Part shown: piece after piece, positions 53,435 to 62,269 of the stretch
How positions within the stretch are numbered: position 1 is the first letter of the stretch
How the letters are laid out: every line of letters begins with the position of its first letter
The notes under the pieces: generated by a model
Databases searched by the model: none
What the model was told of the DNA's origin: nothing
The model's input: the letters and a program-made list of their open reading frames with translations, nothing else
Source of the DNA: Lachnospiraceae bacterium
Lineage (GTDB): Bacteria > Bacillota > Clostridia > Lachnospirales > Lachnospiraceae
Reading direction: 5' to 3'
Assembly: GCA_902363835.1 (NCBI GenBank)
Contig: CABJBM010000024.1
Coordinates: 1-64,000 of the forward strand
Length of the DNA: 64,000 bases
Translations under genes and position numbers: made by a program

Positions 53435-54706
53435 ATGGAAAAGAGACCATTTGTTACCAAAGAGAAGTTAGAAGAAATTGTAAAAGAATATCCAACGCCT
53501 TTTCATTTGTATGATGAAAAAGGGATCAGGGAGAATGCTCAGAAATTAAAAGAGGCGTTTTCCTGGAATAAAGGGTACCGGGAGTATTTTGCAGTAAAGG
53601 CCACGCCCAATCCGTTTATTCTGAATATTTTAAAAGATTACGGATGCGGAGCGGACTGCTCATCAATGACAGAGCTTATGATGTCCGATTGCCTGGGTTT
53701 TTCCGGTTCTGATATTATGTTTTCTTCCAACAATACACCTGCCGAGGAATTCCAGTATGCGGATAAAATCGGTGGAATCATCAACCTGGATGACATCACT
53801 CACATTGAGTTTCTTAAAAAAGCCATCGGACATATTCCGGAGACCATCAGCTGCCGTTATAATCCGGGCGGCATATTTAAGATCAGCAACGATATCATGG
53901 ATAATCCGGGGGATTCCAAATACGGGCTGACAACCGAGCAGATGTTTGAGGCGTTCCGCATATTAAAAGGCTATGGGGCCAAAAACTTCGGAATCCACGC
54001 ATTCTTAGCCAGCAATACGGTGACCAATGAATATTATCCCCTTCTGGCCAAGGTGCTTTTTGAGCTGGCAGTCAAGCTTAAAAAGGAGACAGGAGCCCAT
54101 ATCTCCTTTATCAACTTATCAGGAGGGATCGGGATTCCTTACCGTCCGGGGCAGGAAGCAAACGATATTAAGGCCATTGGAGAAGGGGTCAGAGAGGTTT
54201 ATGAAGAGATCCTGGTGCCGGAAGGAATGGGAGATGTGGCGATTTATACGGAGCTTGGCCGCTTTATGCTTGGACCTTACGGCGGACTGGTCGCAAGGGC
54301 CATCCATGAAAAGCATACCCACAAGGAATACATCGGCGTGGATGCCTGCGCGGTGAATTTAATGAGGCCAGCCATGTACGGGGCCTATCATCATATTACT
54401 GTCATGGGAAAAGAAGGGGATGTGTGCAGCCATAAATACGATGTGGTGGGATCTCTTTGTGAAAATAATGACAAGTTTGCCATTGACAGAATGCTTCCGG
54501 AGATATCCAATGGTGATCTGCTTTTCATCCACGATACAGGTGCTCACGGTTATGCCATGGGATATAATTATAACGGTAAATTAAAGTCCGCGGAGCTTCT
54601 CTTAAAGGAAGACGGGTCTGTCCAGATGATCCGCAGGGCAGAAACTCCCAGGGATTATTTTGCTACGTTTGATTTCTGTGATGTGTTAAAGGACATAAAG
54701 TATTAA
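53435..54706 (+). CDS. Diaminopimelate decarboxylase-like PLP enzyme
   Basis: The 423-aa protein is a fold-III PLP decarboxylase: the Schiff-base lysine lies in EYFAVKATPNP (about 52), then CGADCSSMTELMMS, a phosphate-binding glycine loop NLSGGIGIPYRPG (about 227-239), ELGRFMLGPYGG and the second-subunit Cys region VGSLCENND. The usual HIGSQ motif of LysA is replaced by GIHAFLASN, so it belongs to a divergent branch, but overall it fits LysA (last step of lysine biosynthesis). No lysine riboswitch is visible upstream. The start has a gagaggag site. Confidence 0.85.
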   Translation: MEKRPFVTKEKLEEIVKEYPTPFHLYDEKGIRENAQKLKEAFSWNKGYREYFAVKATPNPFILNILKDYGCGADCSSMTELMMSDCLGFSGSDIMFSSNNTPAEEFQYADKIGGIINLDDITHIEFLKKAIGHIPETISCRYNPGGIFKISNDIMDNPGDSKYGLTTEQMFEAFRILKGYGAKNFGIHAFLASNTVTNEYYPLLAKVLFELAVKLKKETGAHISFINLSGGIGIPYRPGQEANDIKAIGEGVREVYEEILVPEGMGDVAIYTELGRFMLGPYGGLVARAIHEKHTHKEYIGVDACAVNLMRPAMYGAYHHITVMGKEGDVCSHKYDVVGSLCENNDKFAIDRMLPEISNGDLLFIHDTGAHGYAMGYNYNGKLKSAELLLKEDGSVQMIRRAETPRDYFATFDFCDVLKDIKY

Positions 54707-54725
54707 ATTTTTATAAAAATGTGTG

Positions 54726-54777
54726 AAAACAGGGGACAGGATTTCCGGGCGATCAGGAAGTCCTGTCCCCTGTTTTT
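54726..54777 (+). terminator. Terminator of the decarboxylase gene
   Basis: aaaacaggggacagga-tttcc pairs with ggaag-tcctgtcccctgtttt, a stem of about 20 bp ending in T. Confidence 0.92.
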
Positions 54778-54790
54778 CTCATCTAAACAG

Positions 54791-54828
54791 AAAAATCCCT
54801 GTGCCACATGACACAGGGGGGATTTTTC
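54791..54828. terminator. Second terminator, probably for the minus-strand peptidase gene
   Basis: aaaaatccctgtg pairs with cacagggggggattttt with two or three extra G. A and T runs on both sides allow use from either strand; it is 275 bp beyond the end of the M20 gene. Confidence 0.75.
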
Positions 54829-55103
54829 TTAGGATTTTCGGATTTCAAAAAGGGTGAAAGGATAATTGATACATTGTGCATTTCTTATGTCATTAGTATA
54901 GCACACCGGCTCTAGAAAAGTTTGTATATTGTTTGAATAGATTATGAAGATTTTCTTAATTCAATCATTTCCCAGGAAAACCGGATGGAGCTGAAAAAGC
55001 AAAAGAATCAGAATTCCCATAAAATGAGATGTAAAAAAACTAACGGATTTTTTACAATTAATAACATGAATATGGAGTCCATCTCCCTTGTGCCGGAAAA
55101 ACT
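54829..55103. other. AT-rich gene-free stretch between the terminators and the M20 gene
   Basis: Nothing convincing is coded here. A short minus-strand frame (54961-55149) overlaps the M20 3' end and has no ribosome site. A TATACT hexamer on the minus strand near 54894-54899 lacks a good -35. Confidence 0.5.
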
Positions 55104-56264
55104 CTAAAACAGAATGGACCGCGCCAGCCTGGTGAGCACCTCCTGGCACCGTATAATATCTTCGCAGGGAACAAATTCATCAGGCTTATGGGCCATCTCC
55201 AGATCACCGGGGCCATAGGACATGCAGTTGTGGTTGTGGAGTTTTCCCGCAATAACGGCGGTGTCCGTATAACCTGGGAAAAAGGTGACAGGAACCGGTT
55301 TTCCCGTTGTTTCCTCTGCAGCAGCCTTCAGGGCCTTTAATAAGGGGGAGCTTTCATCCTTTTCAATATAGGGCCTGTCCCCTGTGATGGTATAAGAGGC
55401 GGAGATTCCGGGGACTACCTGGACGGCTTCCCTGATAGCCTGCTCCACCATGGAAACAGCAGCGGCCGTATCCGCAGGCGGTACCAGGCGCATGTCGATC
55501 CAGACCTTGCAGCGGTCCGGAACCACGTAGGGGCGGTACCCTCCCTCAATTTGGCCGAATGTGACCGTGGATACGCCCAGATCCTCATGGGAGGGGCAGG
55601 CTGTGATCTGACGGCGTATGGAAGAAATGATCTCAGCCATGGCGGCAATGGCGTCAGCCCCCTTCCAGGGAGTACTGGCATGGGCGGTCACTCCGGTAAC
55701 CGTGATCTCAAACCAGGTGCGGCCTTTATGAGCTACCTGAATCTGCCCGTTGGTGGGTTCCGTATCCAGGACAAAACTATTTTCCGTCACCCATCCTTCC
55801 TTTATCACATCCTCCACGCCCCGCATGAAATCTTCTTCATCAACGGTTCCAATGAAAACAAAGGAATGCTTGGGAGTATTCCCTGATAAAACTTCCTCTG
55901 CCATGGCAGAAAAGGCGGAGAGGGCACAGGCCAGCCCGGATTTCATGTCACAGGCTCCCCGCCCGTAAATCTTTCCATCTATGACCTCAGCCCCAAAGGG
56001 GTCTTTTGTCCAGCCCTCTCCAATGGTCACTGTATCCATGTGGCAGATATAAACAAGGGCAGGGTCGTCCGTTTCACCCTGTATTTTTGCCATGATATTA
56101 TAACGGCCGGGAAGGACCTCTTTTTTTATGACAGGCACGGACAGGGAAGAGATGTAGTCAAAAGTATATTCTCCAATTGTTTTTTCGTATGCACCGGGAT
56201 CCGTACTGTCAATGCGGATCAGGTTCTGTGTCAGCAAAGTGGCATCGGATCGATGATTCTCCAT
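55104..56264 (-). CDS. M20-family zinc peptidase (ArgE/DapE type)
   Basis: The 386-aa hydrolase has the M20 di-zinc ligands: His in YICHMDTVTIGEGW (about 73), the bridging Asp in GRGACDMKSGLA, the Glu pair in GTVDEEDFMRG, a later Glu/Asp in LDTEPTN and a final His in MAHKPDEF (about 361). The dimerisation lid (about 175-290) starts with AHKGRTWFEITVTGVTAHASTPWKGADAI. Such enzymes remove acyl groups or cleave dipeptides. It is divergent from an intracellular subtilisin 160 bp away. Confidence 0.9.
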   Translation of the reverse strand: MENHRSDATLLTQNLIRIDSTDPGAYEKTIGEYTFDYISSLSVPVIKKEVLPGRYNIMAKIQGETDDPALVYICHMDTVTIGEGWTKDPFGAEVIDGKIYGRGACDMKSGLACALSAFSAMAEEVLSGNTPKHSFVFIGTVDEEDFMRGVEDVIKEGWVTENSFVLDTEPTNGQIQVAHKGRTWFEITVTGVTAHASTPWKGADAIAAMAEIISSIRRQITACPSHEDLGVSTVTFGQIEGGYRPYVVPDRCKVWIDMRLVPPADTAAAVSMVEQAIREAVQVVPGISASYTITGDRPYIEKDESSPLLKALKAAAEETTGKPVPVTFFPGYTDTAVIAGKLHNHNCMSYGPGDLEMAHKPDEFVPCEDIIRCQEVLTRLARSILF

Positions 56265-56426
56265 GATGATAATCTCCTTACTTATTGTTTTATTTCCATT
56301 ATAGGAACGGACCGGCAGAAAGTAAATGATATTTCAGTTAAAAATCTTCTTTTGTATTTTCAGGGAAAAGAAACCACAGGAGCCATACCGGAATATCTTA
56401 ATAAAAAAGGAATCAGGTAATGGACT

Positions 56427-57317
56427 GTGAATCATGTAAGAGAAGCAATACACTGTGAGGCGGCCCATGGCATGGGCTATACAGGACGTGGAGTAGGAGT
56501 TGCAGTTCTCGATACGGGGATTTATCTTCATGAGGACTTTGAACATAGAGTGGCGGCTTTTGTAGACATTGTGCACCGCAGAAGGGATACCTATGACGAC
56601 AATGGTCATGGGACCCATATTTCCGGAATCATCGGAGGAAACGGCAGTGCTTCCGACGGAATGTATATGGGTGTTGCACCGGAATGTCATATCATTATGC
56701 TGAAGGTTTTAGATAAAAAAGGGAATGGCTATGCTTCCGATGTGCTGGCCGGACTGAAATGGATCCGGGACAACAGGGAAAGGTATGGGATCAGGATCGT
56801 AAATATATCCGTTGGTTCCTTTTCGAAAAAAGGGATGACAGAAAATTCTGTCCTTGTGCGGGGAGTAAATGCTGCATGGGATGACGGGCTGGTGGTCTGC
56901 GTGGCTGCCGGAAATATGGGGCCGGGCATGAATACCATCACAACTCCGGGGATCAGCCGGAAAGTGATTACCGTAGGGTGCTCCGATGATTATAAAGAGG
57001 TCAATGTCATGGGAAACCGGATGATCGATTATTCCGGAAGAGGCCCTACCGGCGCCTGCATCTGCAAGCCGGAAATCATTGCTCCGGGTGCAGGGATCAT
57101 GAGCTGTGCCAATGAAGCGGGGCAGTATTTTCCCAAAAGCGGAACCTCTATGTCAACGCCCCTGGTGTCAGGGGCGATTGCGCTTCTCCTTCAGAAATAC
57201 CCCTATATGAGCAACCGGGACGTAAAGCTGATGCTCAGGGAGCGGGCAGTGGATTTAGGGCTTCCCATGAACCAGCAGGGCTGGGGGATGCTTGATGTAG
57301 AAAAGCTGCTTTCGTAG
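56427..57317 (+). CDS. Intracellular subtilisin-like serine protease (S8)
   Basis: The 296-aa protease has the catalytic triad in VAVLDTGIYLHEDF (Asp, about 30), DDNGHGTHISGIIGG (His, about 61) and SGTSMSTPLVSGAIALLL (Ser, about 237), with the oxyanion Asn in AAGNMG. It has no signal peptide and no propeptide; the catalytic domain begins at once, like intracellular subtilisins of Bacillus but without their short inhibitory N-terminal extension. The start is GTG at 56427; an upstream TAA rules out anything longer. A terminator follows. Confidence 0.9.
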   Translation: MNHVREAIHCEAAHGMGYTGRGVGVAVLDTGIYLHEDFEHRVAAFVDIVHRRRDTYDDNGHGTHISGIIGGNGSASDGMYMGVAPECHIIMLKVLDKKGNGYASDVLAGLKWIRDNRERYGIRIVNISVGSFSKKGMTENSVLVRGVNAAWDDGLVVCVAAGNMGPGMNTITTPGISRKVITVGCSDDYKEVNVMGNRMIDYSGRGPTGACICKPEIIAPGAGIMSCANEAGQYFPKSGTSMSTPLVSGAIALLLQKYPYMSNRDVKLMLRERAVDLGLPMNQQGWGMLDVEKLLS

Positions 57318-57332
57318 AAAAATAAAATTATA

Positions 57333-57376
57333 TTCCGGGCCGTTGCAGACAGGAGCTGGAGCGGCCCGGTTTTTAA
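57333..57376 (+). terminator. Terminator of the subtilisin gene
   Basis: ccgggccg pairs with cggcccgg around a 20-base loop and ends in five T. Confidence 0.85.
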
Positions 57377-57579
57377 GAAAGAAAATCAGGTAATTGTGAA
57401 AGGGAGGGTTGCGGATGCAGCCCTCTTATGTTATAGTAAATCTGCACGGAAGGCGGTCCGCCTTCCATTCCATTCAGTTTCAGGCGTTTCGCCGCCATTT
57501 CCCTAAAGACAAGAATTTATTTTCAGCCGGACAGGCCAGGAGTGTGATGCATATTGGACTTAGAAGTATAAAAATCTGG
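57377..57579 (+). other. Gene-poor stretch before the recA promoter
   Basis: A frame at 57409-57648 could encode 79 residues and has a gggaggg-like site, but its composition is unconvincing and it runs through the recA promoter and LexA box. I regard the region as intergenic. Confidence 0.5.
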
Positions 57580-57608
57580 TTGACATTTTCCCGGAAGTAT
57601 ACTATGAT
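57580..57608 (+). promoter_or_regulatory. Sigma-A promoter of recA
   Basis: TTGACA and TATGAT are separated by 17 bp. Confidence 0.88.
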
Positions 57609-57621
57609 TATAAATAGAAAA

Positions 57622-57635
57622 AGAACATTTGTTCG
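57622..57635 (+). promoter_or_regulatory. LexA (SOS) box of recA
   Basis: AGAACATTTGTTCG matches the Gram-positive LexA site (CGAAC-N4-GTTCG) in all but the first base. It lies just downstream of the predicted transcription start, where LexA would block RNA polymerase. Confidence 0.9.
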
Positions 57636-57649
57636 TATCGGAGGATAAC

Positions 57650-58744
57650 ATGAATAAAGATGATAAGCTGAAGGCACTTGATGCCGCCCTCACTCAGATA
57701 GAAAAGGCATATGGAAAAGGCTCTGTTATGAAGCTGGGGGATTCTGGCACCAATATGAACGTGGAAACCATACCTACAGGGGCACTGAGCCTTGATATTG
57801 CCCTTGGCCTTGGAGGAATCCCCAAGGGAAGGGTCGTGGAGATTTACGGACCGGAATCCAGCGGTAAGACCACCGTTGCATTACATATGATTGCAGAGGT
57901 ACAAAAGAGAGGTGGTATCGCAGGCTTTATTGATGCGGAACACGCCCTTGATCCTGTTTATGCCAAGAGCATTGGAGTGGATATTGACAACCTTTATATT
58001 TCCCAGCCGGATAACGGGGAACAGGCATTGGAGATCACGGAAACCATGGTACGTTCCGGAGCAGTGGACATTGTGATCGTGGACTCAGTTGCAGCCCTTG
58101 TGCCAAAGGCCGAGATCGAAGGGGATATGGGCGATTCCCATGTAGGACTTCAGGCCCGCCTCATGTCCCAGGCCCTTAGAAAGCTGACAGCCATTATCAG
58201 CAAGTCCAACTGTATTGTTCTCTTCATTAACCAGCTTCGTGAGAAGGTGGGTGTAATGTTTGGAAGCCCTGAGACCACCACAGGAGGACGTGCCCTTAAG
58301 TTCTACGCATCTGTCCGCCTGGACATCCGTAAGATCGAGACCTTAAAGCAGGGCGGAGACATGGTAGGAAACCGGGTCCGTGTAAAGGTTGTAAAGAATA
58401 AAATTGCGCCGCCGTTTAAAGAAGCGGAATTTGATATCATGTTTGGCAGGGGCATTTCCAAGGAAGGGGATATCCTGGATCTGGCCGTAAAAGAGAATAT
58501 CGTGGAAAAGAGCGGAGCATGGTTTGCTTATAATAATGTGAAGATCGGCCAGGGACGTGAGAATGCAAAGACTTATTTTCAGGATAATCCGGCTGTTTGC
58601 CTGGAGGTTGAAAATAAGGTTCGTGTAAAGTACGGGCTTCATGAAGAAGCCAGCGCAGCACCGGAGAATGCAGGCGGGGCGGCAGTAAAGGAAAGCAAGA
58701 GGATCAAGCCGGAAGAAAGTAAGGAAGAAGCTTCCAAGGAGTGA
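57650..58744 (+). CDS. recA: Recombinase RecA
   Basis: The 364-aa protein has Walker [10 protein letters not shown], the [16 protein letters not shown] block, Walker [16 protein letters not shown]-binding loop 1 [10 protein letters not shown] and loop 2 [20 protein letters not shown]. It coats single-stranded DNA for strand exchange and triggers LexA cleavage. The C-terminal tail is Glu/Lys-rich, as usual. The start at 57650 follows cggagg; LexA control is visible upstream and recX follows. Confidence 0.98.
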   Translation: MNKDDKLKALDAALTQIEKAYGKGSVMKLGDSGTNMNVETIPTGALSLDIALGLGGIPKGRVVEIYGPESSGKTTVALHMIAEVQKRGGIAGFIDAEHALDPVYAKSIGVDIDNLYISQPDNGEQALEITETMVRSGAVDIVIVDSVAALVPKAEIEGDMGDSHVGLQARLMSQALRKLTAIISKSNCIVLFINQLREKVGVMFGSPETTTGGRALKFYASVRLDIRKIETLKQGGDMVGNRVRVKVVKNKIAPPFKEAEFDIMFGRGISKEGDILDLAVKENIVEKSGAWFAYNNVKIGQGRENAKTYFQDNPAVCLEVENKVRVKYGLHEEASAAPENAGGAAVKESKRIKPEESKEEASKE

Positions 58745-58809
58745 TTCTTCTGAGGATTTAGCCGCCAGATTCAAAAAGGCCGGAAAAATAGAAAAAATAA
58801 GGGGCATAT

Positions 58810-59418
58810 ATGACAGTTACAGAGATTGTGCCTTTCGATAAACGCAGGAGTAAAGTCATTCTGGAGGATGACTTTACTCTTGTCCTTTATCGCGGGGAAA
58901 TTAAAAGATTCGGGATCGAGGAAGGAAAGCCGCTTTCAGAGGAGACTTATCAGGAGATCCTTCAGGAGGTTTTGTTAAAAAGGGCCAGAGAACGGGTCCT
59001 TTTCCTCTTAAAATCCTCAGATAAGACGGAACAGGAACTGAGACGGAAATTAAAAGACGGAGGATATCCAAAAGAAGCGGTTGATTACGCCATAAATTTT
59101 GTAAAGGAACACCGTTTTATCAATGACCAGGACTATGGACGCAGGTATGTGGAGTTCAATTCGGAGCGGAAAAGTGAAAGGCAGATTCAGTATGAGCTGC
59201 AAAAAAAAGGGCTGGACAAAGAGGTGATCCAGGAAATCCTTAAAGAACAGCCGGTGGATGAGGAGGCCCAGATACAGGCCTATGTAAAAAAGAAACGTTT
59301 ACAGCCGGAAGAGATGGACTTTAAGGAAAGACACAAGGTAATGGCGGCTTTGGGAAGAAAGGGATTTTCCTATGAAGCAATAAGCCGTGTTTTAGGCGGT
59401 TTTTACGATGATAACTGA
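58810..59418 (+). CDS. recX: Regulatory protein RecX
   Basis: The 202-aa protein is built of three-helix repeats typical of RecX: LLKSSDKTEQELRRKLKDGGYPKEAVDYAINF, then FINDQDYGRRYVEFNSERKSERQIQYELQKKGLDKEVI and a third repeat KERHKVMAALGRKGFSYEAISRVL. RecX binds RecA filaments and limits their activity. It lies 65 bp after recA in the same direction, the standard arrangement. Confidence 0.93.
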   Translation: MTVTEIVPFDKRRSKVILEDDFTLVLYRGEIKRFGIEEGKPLSEETYQEILQEVLLKRARERVLFLLKSSDKTEQELRRKLKDGGYPKEAVDYAINFVKEHRFINDQDYGRRYVEFNSERKSERQIQYELQKKGLDKEVIQEILKEQPVDEEAQIQAYVKKKRLQPEEMDFKERHKVMAALGRKGFSYEAISRVLGGFYDDN

Positions 59419-59464
59419 CAACGGGAAAATGTGTATAAGTATACTGGAAACAGGGGCGAAATAC

Positions 59465-59493
59465 TTGACATAATGTATAAAACAGTTTAAAAT
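59465..59493 (+). promoter_or_regulatory. Sigma-A promoter of the RNase Y gene
   Basis: TTGACA and TAAAAT are separated by 17 bp, about 50 bp before the GTG start. Confidence 0.75.
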
Positions 59494-59542
59494 TGTAGTG
59501 TTGTATTGTTGTACAATGAAAATCTAATAAGGAGGTGCTCCT

Positions 59543-61102
59543 GTGTCAGTATCAGTATTCACGGCTGCATTGATTGCAATCGTCGCATCAGTAGTAGTTG
59601 CTTTTATTGCCTGGTCTGCTGCCATCACGTATCGTAAGAACACTTACGAAAGCAAAATTGGCTCTGCAGAAGAAAAATCCCGGGAAATAATAGATGAAGC
59701 ATTAAAGACCGCTGAGACAAAGAAGCGTGAAGCTCTCCTTGAGGCAAAAGAAGAGTCTTTAAAGACTAAGAATGAACTGGAGAAGGAAACCAGGGAAAGA
59801 AGAGCTGAGCTTCAACGTTATGAAAGAAGAGTATTAAACAAGGAAGAAAACTTGGACAAGAAGTCCGAGGCTATGGAAAAACGAGAAGCAGGTCTGGCTG
59901 CTCGAGAGGACGCCCTGAATAAGAGAAATGCCGAAGTGGAATCTCTCTATGAGAAAGGCATTCAGGAACTGGAAAAAATTTCCGGGCTTACCTCCGAACA
60001 GGCAAAAGAATATCTTTTAAAATCTGTTGAAGATGATGTAAAACATGACACTGCGAAATTAATTAAGGAACTTGACAACAAAGCAAAAGAAGAAGCCGAG
60101 AAAAAGGCAAGGGAATATGTGGTGACAGCCATCCAAAGATGCGCTGCGGACCACGTGGCAGAAACCACGGTTTCAGTCGTGCAGCTTCCCAACGATGAGA
60201 TGAAAGGCAGAATCATCGGAAGGGAAGGCCGTAACATCCGCACGTTAGAAACCCTTACGGGAGTGGAGCTTATTATTGACGATACCCCGGAGGCAGTTGT
60301 ATTATCCGGATTTGATCCGGTTCGTAGAGAAGTAGCCAGAATCGCGTTGGAACGCCTTATTGTTGATGGCCGCATTCATCCGGCAAGAATTGAAGAGATG
60401 GTGGAAAAGGCACAAAAAGAGGTAGAAACCAATATGCGTGAAGAAGGAGAAGCCGCTGCCCTTGAAGTGGGCATTCACGGACTTCATCCGGAACTCATCA
60501 GATTGCTTGGCAAACTGAGATACAGGACAAGCTACGGACAGAATGCCTTAAAGCATTCCATTGAGGTGGCCCAATTGTCAGGGCTGTTAGCTGGAGAGAT
60601 CGGCCTTGATATTCGTATGGCCAAACGCGCCGGTTTACTACATGACATCGGAAAAGCCGTTGACCATGAGATGGAAGGTTCCCATATTCAGTTGGGTGTT
60701 GAGTTGTGTAAGAAGTATAAGGAATCCCCAATCGTGCTGAACACTGTGGAATCTCATCATGGCGATGTTGAACCACAGAGCCTTATCGCTTGTATTGTTC
60801 AGGCAGCGGACACTATTTCTGCGGCAAGACCTGGAGCAAGAAGAGAGACTCTGGAGACATATACAAACAGATTAAAACAGTTAGAAGATATTACCAACTC
60901 CTTTAAGGGAGTGGACAAGTCATTTGCCATTCAGGCAGGACGCGAAGTTCGGATTATGGTTGTTCCGGAACAGATTAACGATGATGACATGGTGCTTTTA
61001 GCCCGTGATATTTCAAAGAAGATTGAAGAATCCCTGGAGTACCCGGGACAGATCAAGGTTAACGTGATCAGGGAGTCCAGAGTTACAGATTACGCGAAAT
61101 AA
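59543..61102 (+). CDS. rny: Ribonuclease Y
   Basis: The 519-aa endoribonuclease has an N-terminal membrane anchor (about 8-26), a long coiled coil (about 30-190), a KH RNA-binding domain ([30 protein letters not shown], about 215-245) and an HD domain with [17 protein letters not shown] (about 367-383). It begins decay of many mRNAs at the membrane. The start is GTG 59543, 7 bp after aaggagg. The ribosome site is in a tiny GGAG-GTG-CTCC hairpin. Confidence 0.97.
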   Translation: MSVSVFTAALIAIVASVVVAFIAWSAAITYRKNTYESKIGSAEEKSREIIDEALKTAETKKREALLEAKEESLKTKNELEKETRERRAELQRYERRVLNKEENLDKKSEAMEKREAGLAAREDALNKRNAEVESLYEKGIQELEKISGLTSEQAKEYLLKSVEDDVKHDTAKLIKELDNKAKEEAEKKAREYVVTAIQRCAADHVAETTVSVVQLPNDEMKGRIIGREGRNIRTLETLTGVELIIDDTPEAVVLSGFDPVRREVARIALERLIVDGRIHPARIEEMVEKAQKEVETNMREEGEAAALEVGIHGLHPELIRLLGKLRYRTSYGQNALKHSIEVAQLSGLLAGEIGLDIRMAKRAGLLHDIGKAVDHEMEGSHIQLGVELCKKYKESPIVLNTVESHHGDVEPQSLIACIVQAADTISAARPGARRETLETYTNRLKQLEDITNSFKGVDKSFAIQAGREVRIMVVPEQINDDDMVLLARDISKKIEESLEYPGQIKVNVIRESRVTDYAK

Positions 61103-61121
61103 TTATTCAAAATGAAGAGAT

Positions 61122-61178
61122 AAATGCCCTAAAACCGTAAAAAGCTAGTATTTGTACGGGGTTAGGGCATTTTTTTTC
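61122..61178 (+). terminator. Terminator of the RNase Y gene
   Basis: atgccctaaaaccgta pairs with tacggggttagggcat with two mismatches and is followed by eight T. Confidence 0.9.
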
Positions 61179-61366
61179 TTCTCTATAAATTATGGGAAAT
61201 AATGGTATCAATTGACGAGGGATCATAAGATATTTTATTTTGTATTGTGATTGATTTTGCAGGAGATTTCAAGGGAGTGCTTCGGATTTTCCTTCTCTTT
61301 TCTTGACAGGGCAGCTTTCCTTAGTTTAAGCTAGAGTTATATAAAAAGTATGAAGTAGGAGAACAC

Positions 61367-62185
61367 ATGAAAAAGGTAAATTATCACACGCACACAGAGT
61401 ATTGCAGACATGCCGGCGGCAGGGCGGAGGAGTATGCCGCCGCTGCACGGGCTGAGGGACTTTCCATTCTTGGCTTTTCAGACCATATGCCCTTTCCTGG
61501 AGATCCCTTCGGCTACCGAATGAATTATGAGGAAATAGAAGATTATTACAGCGACATTCGCCGGATAAAAGCGGCCTGCCTGCCCTCACCTTCCAACGCC
61601 AACCCTGCCGGAGAGAGGAGGATTGAGATGGAAGTATTCTGTGGTTTCGAGGGTGAGTATATCCGGGGAAAAGAACCTTACTATGAGTCTCTTCTTACAG
61701 GAGGTGACTGTGATTATCTCATATTGGGGCAGCACATGTTTTTGGACCGGAACGGTCAGCTTCGTAATTCCGGGGAGATGCACGGGACAAAAGATTACAT
61801 CCATTATTTTGATAGCCTGATCGAAGGGATGAAAACCGGATATTTCCGGCTGATAGCCCATCCGGATCTTGTATTTATCAACCCCTTTGCCTGGGATATT
61901 GAGTGTGAAAGGGCATGTGACAGGTTCTTTGAAGCGGCCGGAGCAGGGGATTATATCCTTGAATACAATGCCAACGGGTACCGCCGGGGCATTCATTCCT
62001 TTGAGGATGGGCCAAGACTTCAGTATCCCCATGAAAAATTTTGGAAAAAGGCGGCTGAACTGAATCTGCGTGCAGTGGTTGGCTCTGACTGTCACGAACC
62101 TTCACAAATGTATGACAGCTATGTAAAAAAGGCATATGAAGACGCGGCAGCCCTTTCTTTAAATATAATTACAGAGCTTTTTTAA
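61367..62185 (+). CDS. HisJ-type histidinol-phosphatase (PHP family)
   Basis: The 272-aa enzyme has the PHP-fold metal motifs in order: YHTHTEYCRHAGG (5-17), GFSDHMPF (about 36-43), GFEGEYIRG, LGQHMF, LIAHPDLV and, near the end, VVGSDCHEPSQM. These fit the PHP branch of histidinol-phosphatases that dephosphorylate L-histidinol phosphate in histidine synthesis. No other his genes are adjacent, so a different phosphoester substrate is possible. It is monocistronic or precedes the kinase gene by 84 bp. Confidence 0.88.
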   Translation: MKKVNYHTHTEYCRHAGGRAEEYAAAARAEGLSILGFSDHMPFPGDPFGYRMNYEEIEDYYSDIRRIKAACLPSPSNANPAGERRIEMEVFCGFEGEYIRGKEPYYESLLTGGDCDYLILGQHMFLDRNGQLRNSGEMHGTKDYIHYFDSLIEGMKTGYFRLIAHPDLVFINPFAWDIECERACDRFFEAAGAGDYILEYNANGYRRGIHSFEDGPRLQYPHEKFWKKAAELNLRAVVGSDCHEPSQMYDSYVKKAYEDAAALSLNIITELF

Positions 62186-62269
62186 AAGGTAAACGAAAAG
62201 TATATCAACGGGTCAGATAAAAGGTCAGGTAAAAGATTTGACGAAAGATACCGGAATAGAGGGAATCCC

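Noticed and set aside
54961..55149. Minus-strand 62-codon frame after the M20 gene
   Set aside because: Overlaps the M20 3' end out of frame, no ribosome site, poor composition.
57409..57648. 79-codon frame upstream of recA
   Set aside because: It runs through the recA promoter and LexA box and has no recognisable protein character.
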